Shown in pieces: positions 35,294 through 44,258 of a stretch of 64,000 nt of DNA (the stretch's first letter is position 1; each line of letters starts with the position of its first letter). Origin of the DNA: an uncultured Pelagibacteraceae bacterium. Its GTDB lineage: Bacteria > Pseudomonadota > Alphaproteobacteria > Pelagibacterales > Pelagibacteraceae. A program made the translations under genes and the position numbers. The stretch is taken from positions 84,854 to 148,853 of the forward strand of contig CACFIH010000003.1 of assembly GCA_902566365.1 (NCBI GenBank), in the 5' to 3' direction. Below the pieces are notes generated by a model. That model saw only the letters and a program-made list of their open reading frames with translations. It had not been told where the DNA came from and made no database searches.

Positions 35294-36712
35294 TTAAATT
35301 TTATGAAAGTTATCAACCCCAACAGTGTAATTAGTACCCGCTAAAGGAACTTTTGCTAAAGCAGAAGCCTCAGAGGTAAGCGCTGCTAAATCCTCAGGTT
35401 CTAAAGAGTGTATATTTGTTTTTCCACACGCTCTAGCTAATAACTGGGCTTCAAGTGTCATTGAATGTAAATAATTATATACTCTCAAAGCTGCGTCGTC
35501 AGGATTTAATCTTGCTCTCAATTTTGGATCTTGTGTAGCAACTCCCACAGGGCATCTTCCGGTATGACAGTGATAACACTCACCAGCTTTTACACCCATT
35601 TCTTTTTCGAAATTAGCCTCTGGAATATCTTTGTTACAGTTAAGCGCAATCATAGAGCCTGTACCAATAGCTATTGCATCTGCACCTAAAGCTAATGCTT
35701 TCGCCATGTCAGCACCATCTCTGACGCCACCAGCATAAATTAAAGTGACTTTTCCAGTTTTTCCAACATCGTCCAAAGCTCTTCTTGCTTCTCTAATGGC
35801 CGCAATACCAGGAATACCAGTGTTTGCAGCAGCGATGTGCGGGCCTGCTCCTGTAGATCCTTCCATTCCATCTAAATAAATTGAGTCAGGATCACATTTT
35901 GCAGCCATACGAACATCATCATAAACCTTTGATGCACCTAATTTTAATTGAATTGGAACTTTATTTTTTGTTAGCTGTCTAAGCTCTTCTACTTTTAATG
36001 CTAAGTCATCTGGACCTAACCAGTCAGGATGTCTTGCTGGAGATCTTTGATCAATACCTGATGGCAATGATCTCATTTCAGCAACTTGGTCAGTTACTTT
36101 CTGACCCATTAGGTGACCACCCATTCCAACTTTTTGTCCTTGACCGATAAAGACTTCTATTCCATCAGCTAGTTGAGCATGATGTGGGTTAAATCCATAT
36201 CTTGATTGAATACATTGATAAAACCATTTTTCAGAATATCTTCTTTCATCTGGTATCATTCCACCTTCACCTGAACATGTTGCGCTACCTGCCATTGTAG
36301 CTCCTCTTGCTAATGCAGTTTTTGCTTCATAAGACAAAGCACCAAAACTCATACCAGTAATATAAACTGGAATATCTAATTCAATTGGATTTTCACATCT
36401 TGGTCCGATAACAGTTTTAGTTTCACATTTTTCTCTGTAACCTTCGATTACAAACCTAGTAAGAGTTCCCGGTAAGAAAACTAAATCATCAAATGTTGGA
36501 ATTTTTTTCATCAATGCCATTCCACGCATTCTGTATCTTCCTAACTGAGATTTAATATGAATATCGTCAATCACCTCTGGTGTGAAAATAGCATTATGAC
36601 CTAATAAACTTTTATTTCTGCCACCGTTAGAACTTAAATGGACGTCAGCTTTTCCACCTACGTTACCATTAGTTTTTAATTTACCATTTTTTTTCTTTTT
36701 TTTCTTAGCCAT
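35294..36712 (-). CDS. mgsC: N-methylglutamate synthase FMN/Fe-S subunit, GltB domain 2-like
   Basis: A 472-residue protein equivalent to the central FMN domain of glutamate synthase. LYAGGVRDGADMAKALALGADAI-type motifs (IYAGGVRDGADMAKAL) bind FMN phosphate, and GECYHCHTGRCPVGVATQDP near residue 380 is the cysteine cluster. ATG 36712 is preferred to an in-frame TTG. In methylotrophs MgsABC transfers methylamine to make N-methylglutamate; related GlxBCD proteins have unclear roles. Gene order mgsA-mgsB-mgsC beside GS-type ligases supports the Mgs reading. The start overlaps the mgsB stop. Confidence 0.82.
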   Translation of the reverse strand: MAKKKKKKNGKLKTNGNVGGKADVHLSSNGGRNKSLLGHNAIFTPEVIDDIHIKSQLGRYRMRGMALMKKIPTFDDLVFLPGTLTRFVIEGYREKCETKTVIGPRCENPIELDIPVYITGMSFGALSYEAKTALARGATMAGSATCSGEGGMIPDERRYSEKWFYQCIQSRYGFNPHHAQLADGIEVFIGQGQKVGMGGHLMGQKVTDQVAEMRSLPSGIDQRSPARHPDWLGPDDLALKVEELRQLTKNKVPIQLKLGASKVYDDVRMAAKCDPDSIYLDGMEGSTGAGPHIAAANTGIPGIAAIREARRALDDVGKTGKVTLIYAGGVRDGADMAKALALGADAIAIGTGSMIALNCNKDIPEANFEKEMGVKAGECYHCHTGRCPVGVATQDPKLRARLNPDDAALRVYNYLHSMTLEAQLLARACGKTNIHSLEPEDLAALTSEASALAKVPLAGTNYTVGVDNFHKI

Positions 36713-37566
36713 CAAATCGCTCCTTTTTTCTCAGTAGGTTCTAAGTTATCGTAATTCCAAAGTTTTTTACCTGCTACAATTTTTTTCATTTTACTTACAT
36801 CAAAATTTTCACCGATCTCAGCAACCTTTAATTTTCTCTTTAACCAATCTTGATCACTTCTAGTCAACTCGGCATCTACAGCATCACTACCATAAGAGCC
36901 AATTTCTCCACCTACGAAAATTGTCCCATCATACATCGAATCACCTAAATTTATACCGACATCACCTAAGATGATGATCCTTCCTCGCTGCATCATAAAT
37001 CCAGTAAATGCACCCGCATCACCACCTATTATTATTGTGCCACCTTTCATATCAATACCTGTTCTTGCACCAACACTACCTTTACAGATTAAATCACCAC
37101 CTCTTATAGCAGCTCCAAAACAGGATCCGGCATTTTTCTCAATTACAACTTTACCTGCCATCAAATTTTCTGCACAAGACCATCCAACTCTTCCATTGAT
37201 TCGAACTATTGGACCATCACATGAACCCATTCCAAAATATCCTAAACTCCCTTCAAAGATTAAATTTAATTTATTTAAAATACCAACACCTAAACTATGT
37301 TTTCCTTGAGGGTTTTTAATTACAATTGTTCCATAACCTTGTCCCATCAAATTATCTATTTCTTTATTTGCTTCTGCAGCAGTCATATCTTTAACATCGA
37401 GGTCAGTTCTCTTGTTAAAGTCAACATCATGAGTTCCAAAATAATAGAAATTTTCTGCTTCATCAGGATTGAAAAATTTTTGTTGTGTTCGACCTGTTAA
37501 AACTTCAGTGTGCATACCCATAGCTTGGGCTTTAGTTTTTTTGGAAGCACTTTTTATATTTGCCAT
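36712..37566 (-). CDS. mgsB: N-methylglutamate synthase subunit, GltB C-terminal beta-helix domain-like
   Basis: A 284-residue protein with the right-handed beta-helix of the glutamate synthase C-terminal domain. Its glycine-rich rungs are visible as GSLGYFGMGSCDGPIVRING, KNAGSCFGAAIRGGDL, and GGDAGAFTGFMMQRGRIIILG. It acts structurally between the amidotransferase and FMN parts. It overlaps mgsA by 13 bases and mgsC by one, so the three are translated together. An N-terminal extension of about 70 residues includes Tyr and Phe-rich FNPDEAENFYYFG. Confidence 0.83.
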   Translation of the reverse strand: MANIKSASKKTKAQAMGMHTEVLTGRTQQKFFNPDEAENFYYFGTHDVDFNKRTDLDVKDMTAAEANKEIDNLMGQGYGTIVIKNPQGKHSLGVGILNKLNLIFEGSLGYFGMGSCDGPIVRINGRVGWSCAENLMAGKVVIEKNAGSCFGAAIRGGDLICKGSVGARTGIDMKGGTIIIGGDAGAFTGFMMQRGRIIILGDVGINLGDSMYDGTIFVGGEIGSYGSDAVDAELTRSDQDWLKRKLKVAEIGENFDVSKMKKIVAGKKLWNYDNLEPTEKKGAI

Positions 37567-38498
37567 ACTTTTACCTCTCCATCGAATGGGTCATAAGTAT
37601 CAATTTCTTGTGGTAAAATTGATCGAATTGCTATTTCTTCAGAACCCATTGCTACCAAATCATCAGACTCATACAAAACTAAAGGTTTAGCAGCCATAGT
37701 ATCTTTTGCCATACCTAAAGAGTCTTTTGTAGCTACAAAATAAGTAAAGACACCATCTAATCCAGTTAAAGACTCTTTCATGCCTTCTTCTAGAGATGCC
37801 CCATCTCTCATTTTTTCTGCTAGATAAACAGCAATAAGTTCTGAGTCACACTCAGACATAAATCTCATTCCTTTATTTTCTAGAGCCCTTCTATTATTCC
37901 AATAATTTGTAAGCTGACCATTATGAACAACTGATACATCGCTAAACGGATAACCCCAGAATGGATGAGCAGATTTGATATCTACACCGGACTCAGTTGC
38001 CATTCTTGCATGCCCAATTGCGTGAGTACCAACAAGTTTATCTAAATTATATCTATCACAAACCATCTTAGCATTTCCGAGATCTTTAATTACTTCTAAT
38101 GATTTACCCATTGAAAGTATTTCTACTCCAGGAATACTCTCAATCTTTTGTGAAAATTCTAATAAATCTTTTTTATCATATTCTATTTCATATCTTAATG
38201 AGTAGGGGAGTATTCTTTCATCTTTGATAATTTTTGCACCCATTTCATTTAGATAACTATCAACAATTTTTTTTCTTTCATCATAAACAGACACATCTTC
38301 AGCAACTGATGTGCTACCTTCACCAACGTTTTCTCCAACTTTAAAACGCATGATAAAATTTTTTCCATCAGTATCTCCGTATAAAGCATAACCTGTAGAG
38401 TCTTCTCCTCTATGTTTTAGAGCTTGCAACATACCTTGAAGCTCATGACCAACTTTCGAAGATTTCCCTCTATGAATTAATCCCGCAATTCCACACAT
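37554..38498 (-). CDS. mgsA: N-methylglutamate synthase glutamine amidotransferase-like subunit
   Basis: A 314-residue class II glutamine amidotransferase. Cys2 in MCGIAGLIH is the N-terminal nucleophile after Met removal; GHARMATES and VVHNGQLTNY are the conserved glutaminase blocks. A segment of about 90 residues (45-140) is inserted relative to the GltB glutaminase domain. Within MgsABC this subunit handles the gamma-amide. It lies 24 bases after the upstream ligase gene, which would make the gamma-glutamyl amide it uses. Confidence 0.84.
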   Translation of the reverse strand: MCGIAGLIHRGKSSKVGHELQGMLQALKHRGEDSTGYALYGDTDGKNFIMRFKVGENVGEGSTSVAEDVSVYDERKKIVDSYLNEMGAKIIKDERILPYSLRYEIEYDKKDLLEFSQKIESIPGVEILSMGKSLEVIKDLGNAKMVCDRYNLDKLVGTHAIGHARMATESGVDIKSAHPFWGYPFSDVSVVHNGQLTNYWNNRRALENKGMRFMSECDSELIAVYLAEKMRDGASLEEGMKESLTGLDGVFTYFVATKDSLGMAKDTMAAKPLVLYESDDLVAMGSEEIAIRSILPQEIDTYDPFDGEVKVWQI

Positions 38499-38522
38499 AT
38501 ACTTTTCCTCTTTCCGTATTTT

Positions 38523-39992
38523 TTATGGTAAGCAATCTAGATAAGTGTCTAGATCCCATTGAGTTGTTGCTCCTAAAAATCTTTCCCATTCATCATTTTT
38601 ATACCAATGAAAAACTTTATACATTTCATCAGGCATAGCTGATTTAATTACCTCATCTTCTGATAACCTTTCCAAAGCTTCACCTAAACTTAAAGGAAGT
38701 TTTTTAACATCCTTACCCGCTTTTTGAGCTTCATAAATATTTCTAGATTCTGGAGCAGCTGGTTTCATTTTATTACTTATTCCATGATCACAAGCTTTTA
38801 ACAAGGCCGCACCTAATAAATAAGGATTGTGCATTGAGTCTACTGATCTGTATTCAAATCTTCCAGGTGCAGACACTCTTAATCCACAAGTTCTGTTTTG
38901 ATAACCCCAGTCAGCATAAACAGGTGCCCAGAAACCTTGATCCCACAATCTTCTGTATGAATTTACTGTCGAAGAACCAAGAGCTGTTAAAGCTGGCAAG
39001 TGTTCCATTATACCTGCAATTGATTGTAATCCTATTTTACCAGGTAATTGCATATCTTTTGTGTCAGGCATAAAGGTATTTGTTCCACCCTCAACATATC
39101 CAAATACTTCTTCAACAGCTGGTAAACTTTTATGACCAAGCTTGTTTGTTTTTACTTTTCCACCTTTCCATAAGGACATGTTAGTATGACAGCCACTTGC
39201 TGATACACCCATGAAAGGTTTAGTCATAAAACATGCAATCAAGTTATGTTCTCTTGCAACTTGTGCACAAATTTGTCTGTAAGTCGATAATCTATCAGCA
39301 TTTCTTAAAACATTATCGTAAGTCCAGTTTAACTCTAATTGACCTGGAGCGTCTTCATGGTCACCTTGAATCATGTCTAGACCCATGGCTTTTGAATATT
39401 CAATTACTTTCATAAAAACTGGTCTTAAAGATTCAAATTGATCAATATGATAACAGAATGGTTTAGAAAAACCTTTTCCAGTAGGAGTTCCATCTTCATT
39501 TTTTGTTAGCCACATCATTTCAGGCTCTGTTCCAACTCTTAATTCAAGTCCATGTTTTTTTTCAAATTCTTCCATGAAAATTCTCAAATTACCTCTGCAA
39601 TCAGAAGTTAAATGTCCACCTGGATTTTGTCTTTCTTCTCTATTTCTAAAACATGTTACAAATACTCTTCCAACTCTTTTATCCCAGGGTAATTGGCAAA
39701 AAGTTTCTGGATCAGGAATGCCAACTAATTCCATAGCCTCAGGACCATATCCAATATAGTTATTATGACGATCTAAAAATAAGTTTGCTGTTGCACCGTA
39801 AACTAACTGAAAACCTTTTTCTGCCGTTCTTTCCCAATGATCTGCTGGAATTCCTTTACCTACGACTCTACCAGTTACTGAAATAAATTGATAATAAATA
39901 TAAGTTATTCCTAACTCATTAATTTTCTCTCTTACTTTTTTAACTAACTTGTCTCTACCTGGACGGTTAACATGTTTTTCTAGATCAGTCAT
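38523..39992 (-). CDS. Glutamine synthetase-family ligase upstream of mgsABC
   Basis: A 489-residue glutamine-synthetase-fold protein, distinct from the 441-residue GlnT/GmaS-type enzyme. Conserved blocks include LVGIPDPETFCQLPW, GTEPEMMWL, IQGDHEDAPGQLELNW and the NPYLLGAALLKA end. A GAGGGG ribosome site precedes ATG 39992. As first gene of the mgs transcript it may be the actual gamma-glutamylmethylamide synthetase, leaving the other as GlnT, or the reverse. Sequence alone does not settle this. Confidence 0.75.
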   Translation of the reverse strand: MTDLEKHVNRPGRDKLVKKVREKINELGITYIYYQFISVTGRVVGKGIPADHWERTAEKGFQLVYGATANLFLDRHNNYIGYGPEAMELVGIPDPETFCQLPWDKRVGRVFVTCFRNREERQNPGGHLTSDCRGNLRIFMEEFEKKHGLELRVGTEPEMMWLTKNEDGTPTGKGFSKPFCYHIDQFESLRPVFMKVIEYSKAMGLDMIQGDHEDAPGQLELNWTYDNVLRNADRLSTYRQICAQVAREHNLIACFMTKPFMGVSASGCHTNMSLWKGGKVKTNKLGHKSLPAVEEVFGYVEGGTNTFMPDTKDMQLPGKIGLQSIAGIMEHLPALTALGSSTVNSYRRLWDQGFWAPVYADWGYQNRTCGLRVSAPGRFEYRSVDSMHNPYLLGAALLKACDHGISNKMKPAAPESRNIYEAQKAGKDVKKLPLSLGEALERLSEDEVIKSAMPDEMYKVFHWYKNDEWERFLGATTQWDLDTYLDCLP

Positions 39993-40052
39993 TTTCCCCT
40001 CAATGAATTATAATTTATCCAAACGTAGCTGAAAAATTTATAGGTGTCTAGG

Positions 40053-40071
40053 CTTGAAGTTTAACTCCAAG
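40053..40071 (-). terminator. Short hairpin overlapping the end of the DAO-type gene
   Basis: An eight-pair stem with one G-U pair and a three-base loop spans the stop codon of the 40061-41386 gene. No U-run follows, so factor-independent termination is doubtful; it may only stabilise the 3' end. Confidence 0.25.
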
Positions 40072-41386
40072 GGAACGGACTGTTCGAAGTAGGGTGAAGT
40101 TCTCCCTTCTCGTAACGGTTGAATCTAAACGGTTTCAATAAATCACTTTCAGTACCAAGAATTTCTTTTGCCACAAGCTCTCCAACTCCAATCATTTTGT
40201 ACCCATGATTTGCATCTGCAATCATATAAACGTTTTCAAAAAATCTATCGAAAATTGGAAATGAATCTGGTGTCATACATCCAAGACCACCTGAAGGACC
40301 TTTTCTATATAAACCTGATTTTCCTTGAAATCTTTTTTGGCAGTGTGCTAATGCAGAACACCACATTTCACTAAATGCATCTGTAGTTTGATACTCAGGT
40401 GACTCTATTCCATAAGGGTCAACATTTACTTCATCAAAATGTTTTTTAACAATGTAAGGAGATGTTCCACCTTGAACACCTAAACCTTCAATATCTGGCT
40501 TGTAATAAATTCCCCAAATTTTATCTGTAATTAATTTTTTTGTTTTATCTGAATATAATGGAGCTGTAGAGTCAACGTGAACTACAGGTGGTTGTTTACC
40601 ATCATTTGTTTTTAAAAAATCTGGCTCAACACCAATTACACCCTCTTGTAACATCCAGTAAGTCCACATATCAGTAACATGCATCTTTCCATCTTTACCT
40701 TTAATGTTTGCAGTCTTAGGTAATTCCAACATGTTCCAGAAATCTCTAGCCCATGGTCCTGCTCCAATAACTACTTGTTCACAATCAATAGTACCTTTGT
40801 CAGTTTCTACACCTGTTACTGCTTTACTATTACTCCCTCTTTTAAAACCTGTAACTTTAATGCCTTTTATAACCTGAACACCATTCGACGTAGATTTATT
40901 CTCAAGAGCTTTTATTGAGTCTTTATTAAATGCATATCCACCTTTTTTCTCGTGAAGAATAGATGTAATACCTTGTGCTTGCCAATCATCGAAAATACCT
41001 TTCATATAATTAGCGCAATCCTTCTCACCTTCTATAAATGTAGATTCATATCCAATTGCTTTTTGTTGTTGATAAATGCTAGCAACATCCTCATGCATTA
41101 CTTCAGGCGATATCTGTAAATAACCAACTGGATTGTACTTAAATGCTTTTGGATCACTTTCCCAAACAGAAACTGAATGAGCCATTAATTCTCTCATTGC
41201 CGGTTGGAAATAATTGTTTCTTACTACACCACAAGCTATTCCACTAGCACCTGCAGCAGTATCTTTTTTTTCTAAAACTATAATATCACCAGGATTTTTA
41301 TAAGTTTCTGATAATTTCCATGCAGTACTTAAACCGTGGATTCCTCCACCGATTATAACTACTTTTGCTTTTGTCGGTAATGACAT
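40061..41386 (-). CDS. FAD-dependent DAO-family oxidoreductase, sarcosine oxidase beta-like
   Basis: A 441-residue amine oxidase/dehydrogenase. GGGIHGLSTAW (residues 13-23) binds the FAD ADP part; GASGIACGVVRNNY and GPSGGLGCMTPDSFPIF are family blocks close to SoxB and N-methyl amino acid oxidases. It would remove a methyl group or oxidise a secondary amine. No SoxA/D/G partners adjoin it, unlike the second SoxB at 56148. It lies between tdm and mgs and so may process a methylated intermediate. Substrate is open. Confidence 0.72.
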   Translation of the reverse strand: MSLPTKAKVVIIGGGIHGLSTAWKLSETYKNPGDIIVLEKKDTAAGASGIACGVVRNNYFQPAMRELMAHSVSVWESDPKAFKYNPVGYLQISPEVMHEDVASIYQQQKAIGYESTFIEGEKDCANYMKGIFDDWQAQGITSILHEKKGGYAFNKDSIKALENKSTSNGVQVIKGIKVTGFKRGSNSKAVTGVETDKGTIDCEQVVIGAGPWARDFWNMLELPKTANIKGKDGKMHVTDMWTYWMLQEGVIGVEPDFLKTNDGKQPPVVHVDSTAPLYSDKTKKLITDKIWGIYYKPDIEGLGVQGGTSPYIVKKHFDEVNVDPYGIESPEYQTTDAFSEMWCSALAHCQKRFQGKSGLYRKGPSGGLGCMTPDSFPIFDRFFENVYMIADANHGYKMIGVGELVAKEILGTESDLLKPFRFNRYEKGELHPTSNSPFPWS

Positions 41387-41468
41387 AATTACATCTTTAT
41401 TTTTCGTGCGACGTAAATATATAATTTTTTATATATATAAAATATATAAGTAATTAGTTACTAATTCT

Positions 41469-41819
41469 TTAGAAGCTTAGATTTTTTAGAGTTGCAAGAT
41501 ATTGATTAAATTCCTCAATAAATGACTCGCTAGGTTTGATGTGTTTTTTTCTTTGATCACCAGATGTTTTTTCTAAGAAAAAAAAACCTTTTTCACACGC
41601 TTCATTTATCATTAAAGCAGATTTTGGCCTAGAAGTTTTAAATAACTTGGTCTTTAATTCTTCTACTGTGAGATTTTCTTGATATTTATAAGCATGCATT
41701 ACTAAAAGCATCATATGATAATGAGAAGGTGATTTTCTAAAAAAGTAATTAGAAGATGTATGAGAAAGTTTCATTTGATCTTCCCAGAATTCCAACAAAT
41801 CTTTGGCTGTTTTTGTCAT
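41469..41819 (-). CDS. MarR-like winged-helix regulator coupled to tdm
   Basis: A 116-residue protein. An N-terminal helix leads to LTVEELKTKLFKTSRPKSAL (helix-turn-helix, about 50-70) and KGFFFLEKTSGDQRKKHIKPSESF, whose D-x-R wing and following helix are typical of MarR proteins. Its ATG overlaps the tdm stop as TAATG, so translation is coupled. Small MarR proteins usually bind near their own promoter; the tdm/tmoX intergenic region is the obvious target. Regulatory function is inferred. Confidence 0.65.
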   Translation of the reverse strand: MTKTAKDLLEFWEDQMKLSHTSSNYFFRKSPSHYHMMLLVMHAYKYQENLTVEELKTKLFKTSRPKSALMINEACEKGFFFLEKTSGDQRKKHIKPSESFIEEFNQYLATLKNLSF

Positions 41820-44158
41820 TAAGATCTTACTCTTGTCTTCTTTGGATCAAAATGTGGGAATGGCACAACTTTAGCTGTAATTCTTTTTTGATGACCATCT
41901 ATCTTTCCAACTTCAACCTCTGTTCCGGGTTCTGAATATTGATTATCAATTCTGCAAAGTGCTATATTTTTATTGAGAGTTGTTGATAGACAACCGCTTG
42001 TTACTATTCCAACCTGCGATCTTCCAACATGAACACAATCACCATGGCCAGCATGTTCTTTTCCAATAAGCTCCAAACCTACAAGTTTTTTTTGTGGATT
42101 AGCTTTTCTCTCTTTTAAAACTTCTTTTCCTATAAAATCTTCCTCTTTAGTTTTAAGTGGAACTGCAAAACCTATTCCTGCTTCAAAAGGATCTTGCTGC
42201 CCATCAAATTCGTTTCCAAATAAAATTAAACCCGCCTCAATTCTTAATTTATCTAAAGCAGCAAACCCTGCAGGAATTAAACCTTTATCTTTTCCAGCTT
42301 CCATAAGCTTATCCCAAACTTCAGGTGCATGTTTTGGATGACACCAAACTTCGTAACCAAGTTCACCAGTGTAACCTGTTCTTGATACAATTAGTGGAAT
42401 ACCTTGAAGTTCTTCAACCCTACAAATTGTAAATCTAAACCATTCTAATTCATCTATCGATGGTTGGGTAGGAGGAGTAAAAATTAGTCTTTTTAAAATT
42501 TCTCTACTCTTAGGTCCTTGAATAGAAACGTTACTAATTTGATCTGTTGAGTTTTTTACATTTACCTTCAAGTTTTTTTTCTTAGCTATTTCTTTTAACC
42601 ATTCACCTGCATATTCATCTCCACAAATCCATCTAAAACCGGTTTCACTTAATTTTAATAAAGTGCCATCATCAAACATCATTCCATTTTCATAACACAT
42701 TGCAGAATACACAACTTGACCAACAGAAAGCTTTTTAATGTTTCTTGTTAATGTATAATTCATTAACTCTTCAGCATCAGGTCCGATAATTTCAAATTTT
42801 CTTAAAGAAGATAAATCAATTAGAACAGCTTTTTCCCTGCATGCATTATATTCTTCAACTACACCATGTTTAGTGTAATCATTTGGCAACCAAAAACCTC
42901 TAGCATCAATAAAGTTTCTAGTCAATTTTGAGGTTCTTTCGTAAAAACCAGAATTTCTAGTAAGTTTTTTTTCGGAGTCTGTTTTCATTCTAAAAGCAAA
43001 TGATTTTGAAAATTCTTTTTTTTTGTCATAAGTTCTAACAAAAATATCAGTTGGATTCCACGAATTACATGCATCAATATCACTAGGACATGCTGTAGTC
43101 CCAATCGTGAGATCTTTAAGTGCCCTAAATATTACATAATCACCAGGTCTTGCAAATGATTCATCAGAAATAACAGAGTTTAATCCTGATGCTGAAGTAT
43201 TAAAAAATAAATTAATAGCATGCCATCCTTTTTGTTTTTGAATTCCATATTTAGACATTGAATTTGTGAGATTGTCAGAGCAATTTGGATGACCAAAATA
43301 ACCAGCGTCTTCATAATATTTAGAAGTGCAAGCTAGGTTAAAAGTATCATGTTTGCCAACTGTATCTCTAATAACCTCTACTAATGGTTCATGATCAGTA
43401 TCATAAAATTTTGAAAATAATCCTGGTCCAGGAAAAGTATTGCCCATAAAAGTTCTTGTTGTTTGCCAATCAAGACCTTTTTCAATTTTTTTATCTAGCT
43501 TTCTCGTATCAAATGCCACAAAATCAGAACATTGTCTTCCTGCTGGGCTTATAACTTGAATATAATCACCTTCTTTGACTTGATAAGAAATAGAAGTTTC
43601 TCTATCTATATTTTTTTCATAATTTGGTTCATAAATTGGATCAGGTATGATTGATAATTCTTTATCATTAATGATTTTTGCTCTTTTAATAAATATTGTT
43701 AAATCACTTGAAGGATTTTGTTCACTGACCAACATGTCATTTTGTGGAGCTGCAAAAATTGCATAACATTTGTCTTTTGATTTAATTCTAATTTTTTCAC
43801 CACTTGGTGTTTTATCGTCAAATAAAATCGATGATTTTGATTTATTTATATTTAAATTTCTTTTCTTTAATTGGAGATTTGTAATTAAAGAACTTTCATC
43901 TTTTCTATTAAGTATTTCTTTAATAAAATTTATTTTACTATTTTCTTTTTGATTTAAAATTCCAAGCTCAGATTTTCCATCCTTGTCAAAACAAATTATT
44001 TCACAAATTTGATTTCCCTCATCATTGATTATTTCTATCTCATCATCAGGAAATATTTGTAAACCAGTGAGACCACCAGCATTTACAACATGCCTTTCAA
44101 CTCCAGGTGGTAGTACATTTAATCCTGGCTCTTTAATATCTAAAGTAGTTTGCGACAT
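41819..44158 (-). CDS. tdm: Trimethylamine N-oxide demethylase
   Basis: A 779-residue two-part enzyme. Residues to about 375 carry the DUF1989 catalytic region (YIQVISPAGRQCSDFVAFD, NLACTSKYYEDAGYFGHPNC), and about 395-779 is a GcvT/DMGDH-type tetrahydrofolate domain (ELQGIPLIVSRTGYTGELGY). This order and length are those of Tdm from Methylocella and SAR11. Tdm converts TMAO to dimethylamine and formaldehyde, which the folate domain can capture as methylene-THF. It is divergent from tmoX, the TMAO-binding protein gene. Confidence 0.92.
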   Translation of the reverse strand: MSQTTLDIKEPGLNVLPPGVERHVVNAGGLTGLQIFPDDEIEIINDEGNQICEIICFDKDGKSELGILNQKENSKINFIKEILNRKDESSLITNLQLKKRNLNINKSKSSILFDDKTPSGEKIRIKSKDKCYAIFAAPQNDMLVSEQNPSSDLTIFIKRAKIINDKELSIIPDPIYEPNYEKNIDRETSISYQVKEGDYIQVISPAGRQCSDFVAFDTRKLDKKIEKGLDWQTTRTFMGNTFPGPGLFSKFYDTDHEPLVEVIRDTVGKHDTFNLACTSKYYEDAGYFGHPNCSDNLTNSMSKYGIQKQKGWHAINLFFNTSASGLNSVISDESFARPGDYVIFRALKDLTIGTTACPSDIDACNSWNPTDIFVRTYDKKKEFSKSFAFRMKTDSEKKLTRNSGFYERTSKLTRNFIDARGFWLPNDYTKHGVVEEYNACREKAVLIDLSSLRKFEIIGPDAEELMNYTLTRNIKKLSVGQVVYSAMCYENGMMFDDGTLLKLSETGFRWICGDEYAGEWLKEIAKKKNLKVNVKNSTDQISNVSIQGPKSREILKRLIFTPPTQPSIDELEWFRFTICRVEELQGIPLIVSRTGYTGELGYEVWCHPKHAPEVWDKLMEAGKDKGLIPAGFAALDKLRIEAGLILFGNEFDGQQDPFEAGIGFAVPLKTKEEDFIGKEVLKERKANPQKKLVGLELIGKEHAGHGDCVHVGRSQVGIVTSGCLSTTLNKNIALCRIDNQYSEPGTEVEVGKIDGHQKRITAKVVPFPHFDPKKTRVRS

Positions 44159-44198
44159 TTTTTATAATCTATTGTTATATTATATAAATATCTAGTAG

Positions 44199-44227
44199 TT
44201 GACTATCATTTTACTTAGGCACATACT
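44199..44227 (+). promoter_or_regulatory. Candidate sigma70 promoter for tmoX
   Basis: TTGACT (44199-44204) and CATACT (44222-44227) are separated by exactly 17 bases and lie 31 bases before the tmoX ATG, with AAGAAAGGGG as ribosome site between. This is the best promoter match seen in the tdm/tmoX gap. Confidence 0.55.
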
Positions 44228-44258
44228 ATCAAGACTTAATATTAAGAAAGGGGAATAA

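Noticed and set aside
41400..41460. Alternating AT tract as a microsatellite or origin-like element
   Set aside because: It is short, imperfect and ordinary for such AT-rich DNA; no iterons or DnaA-box set was seen.
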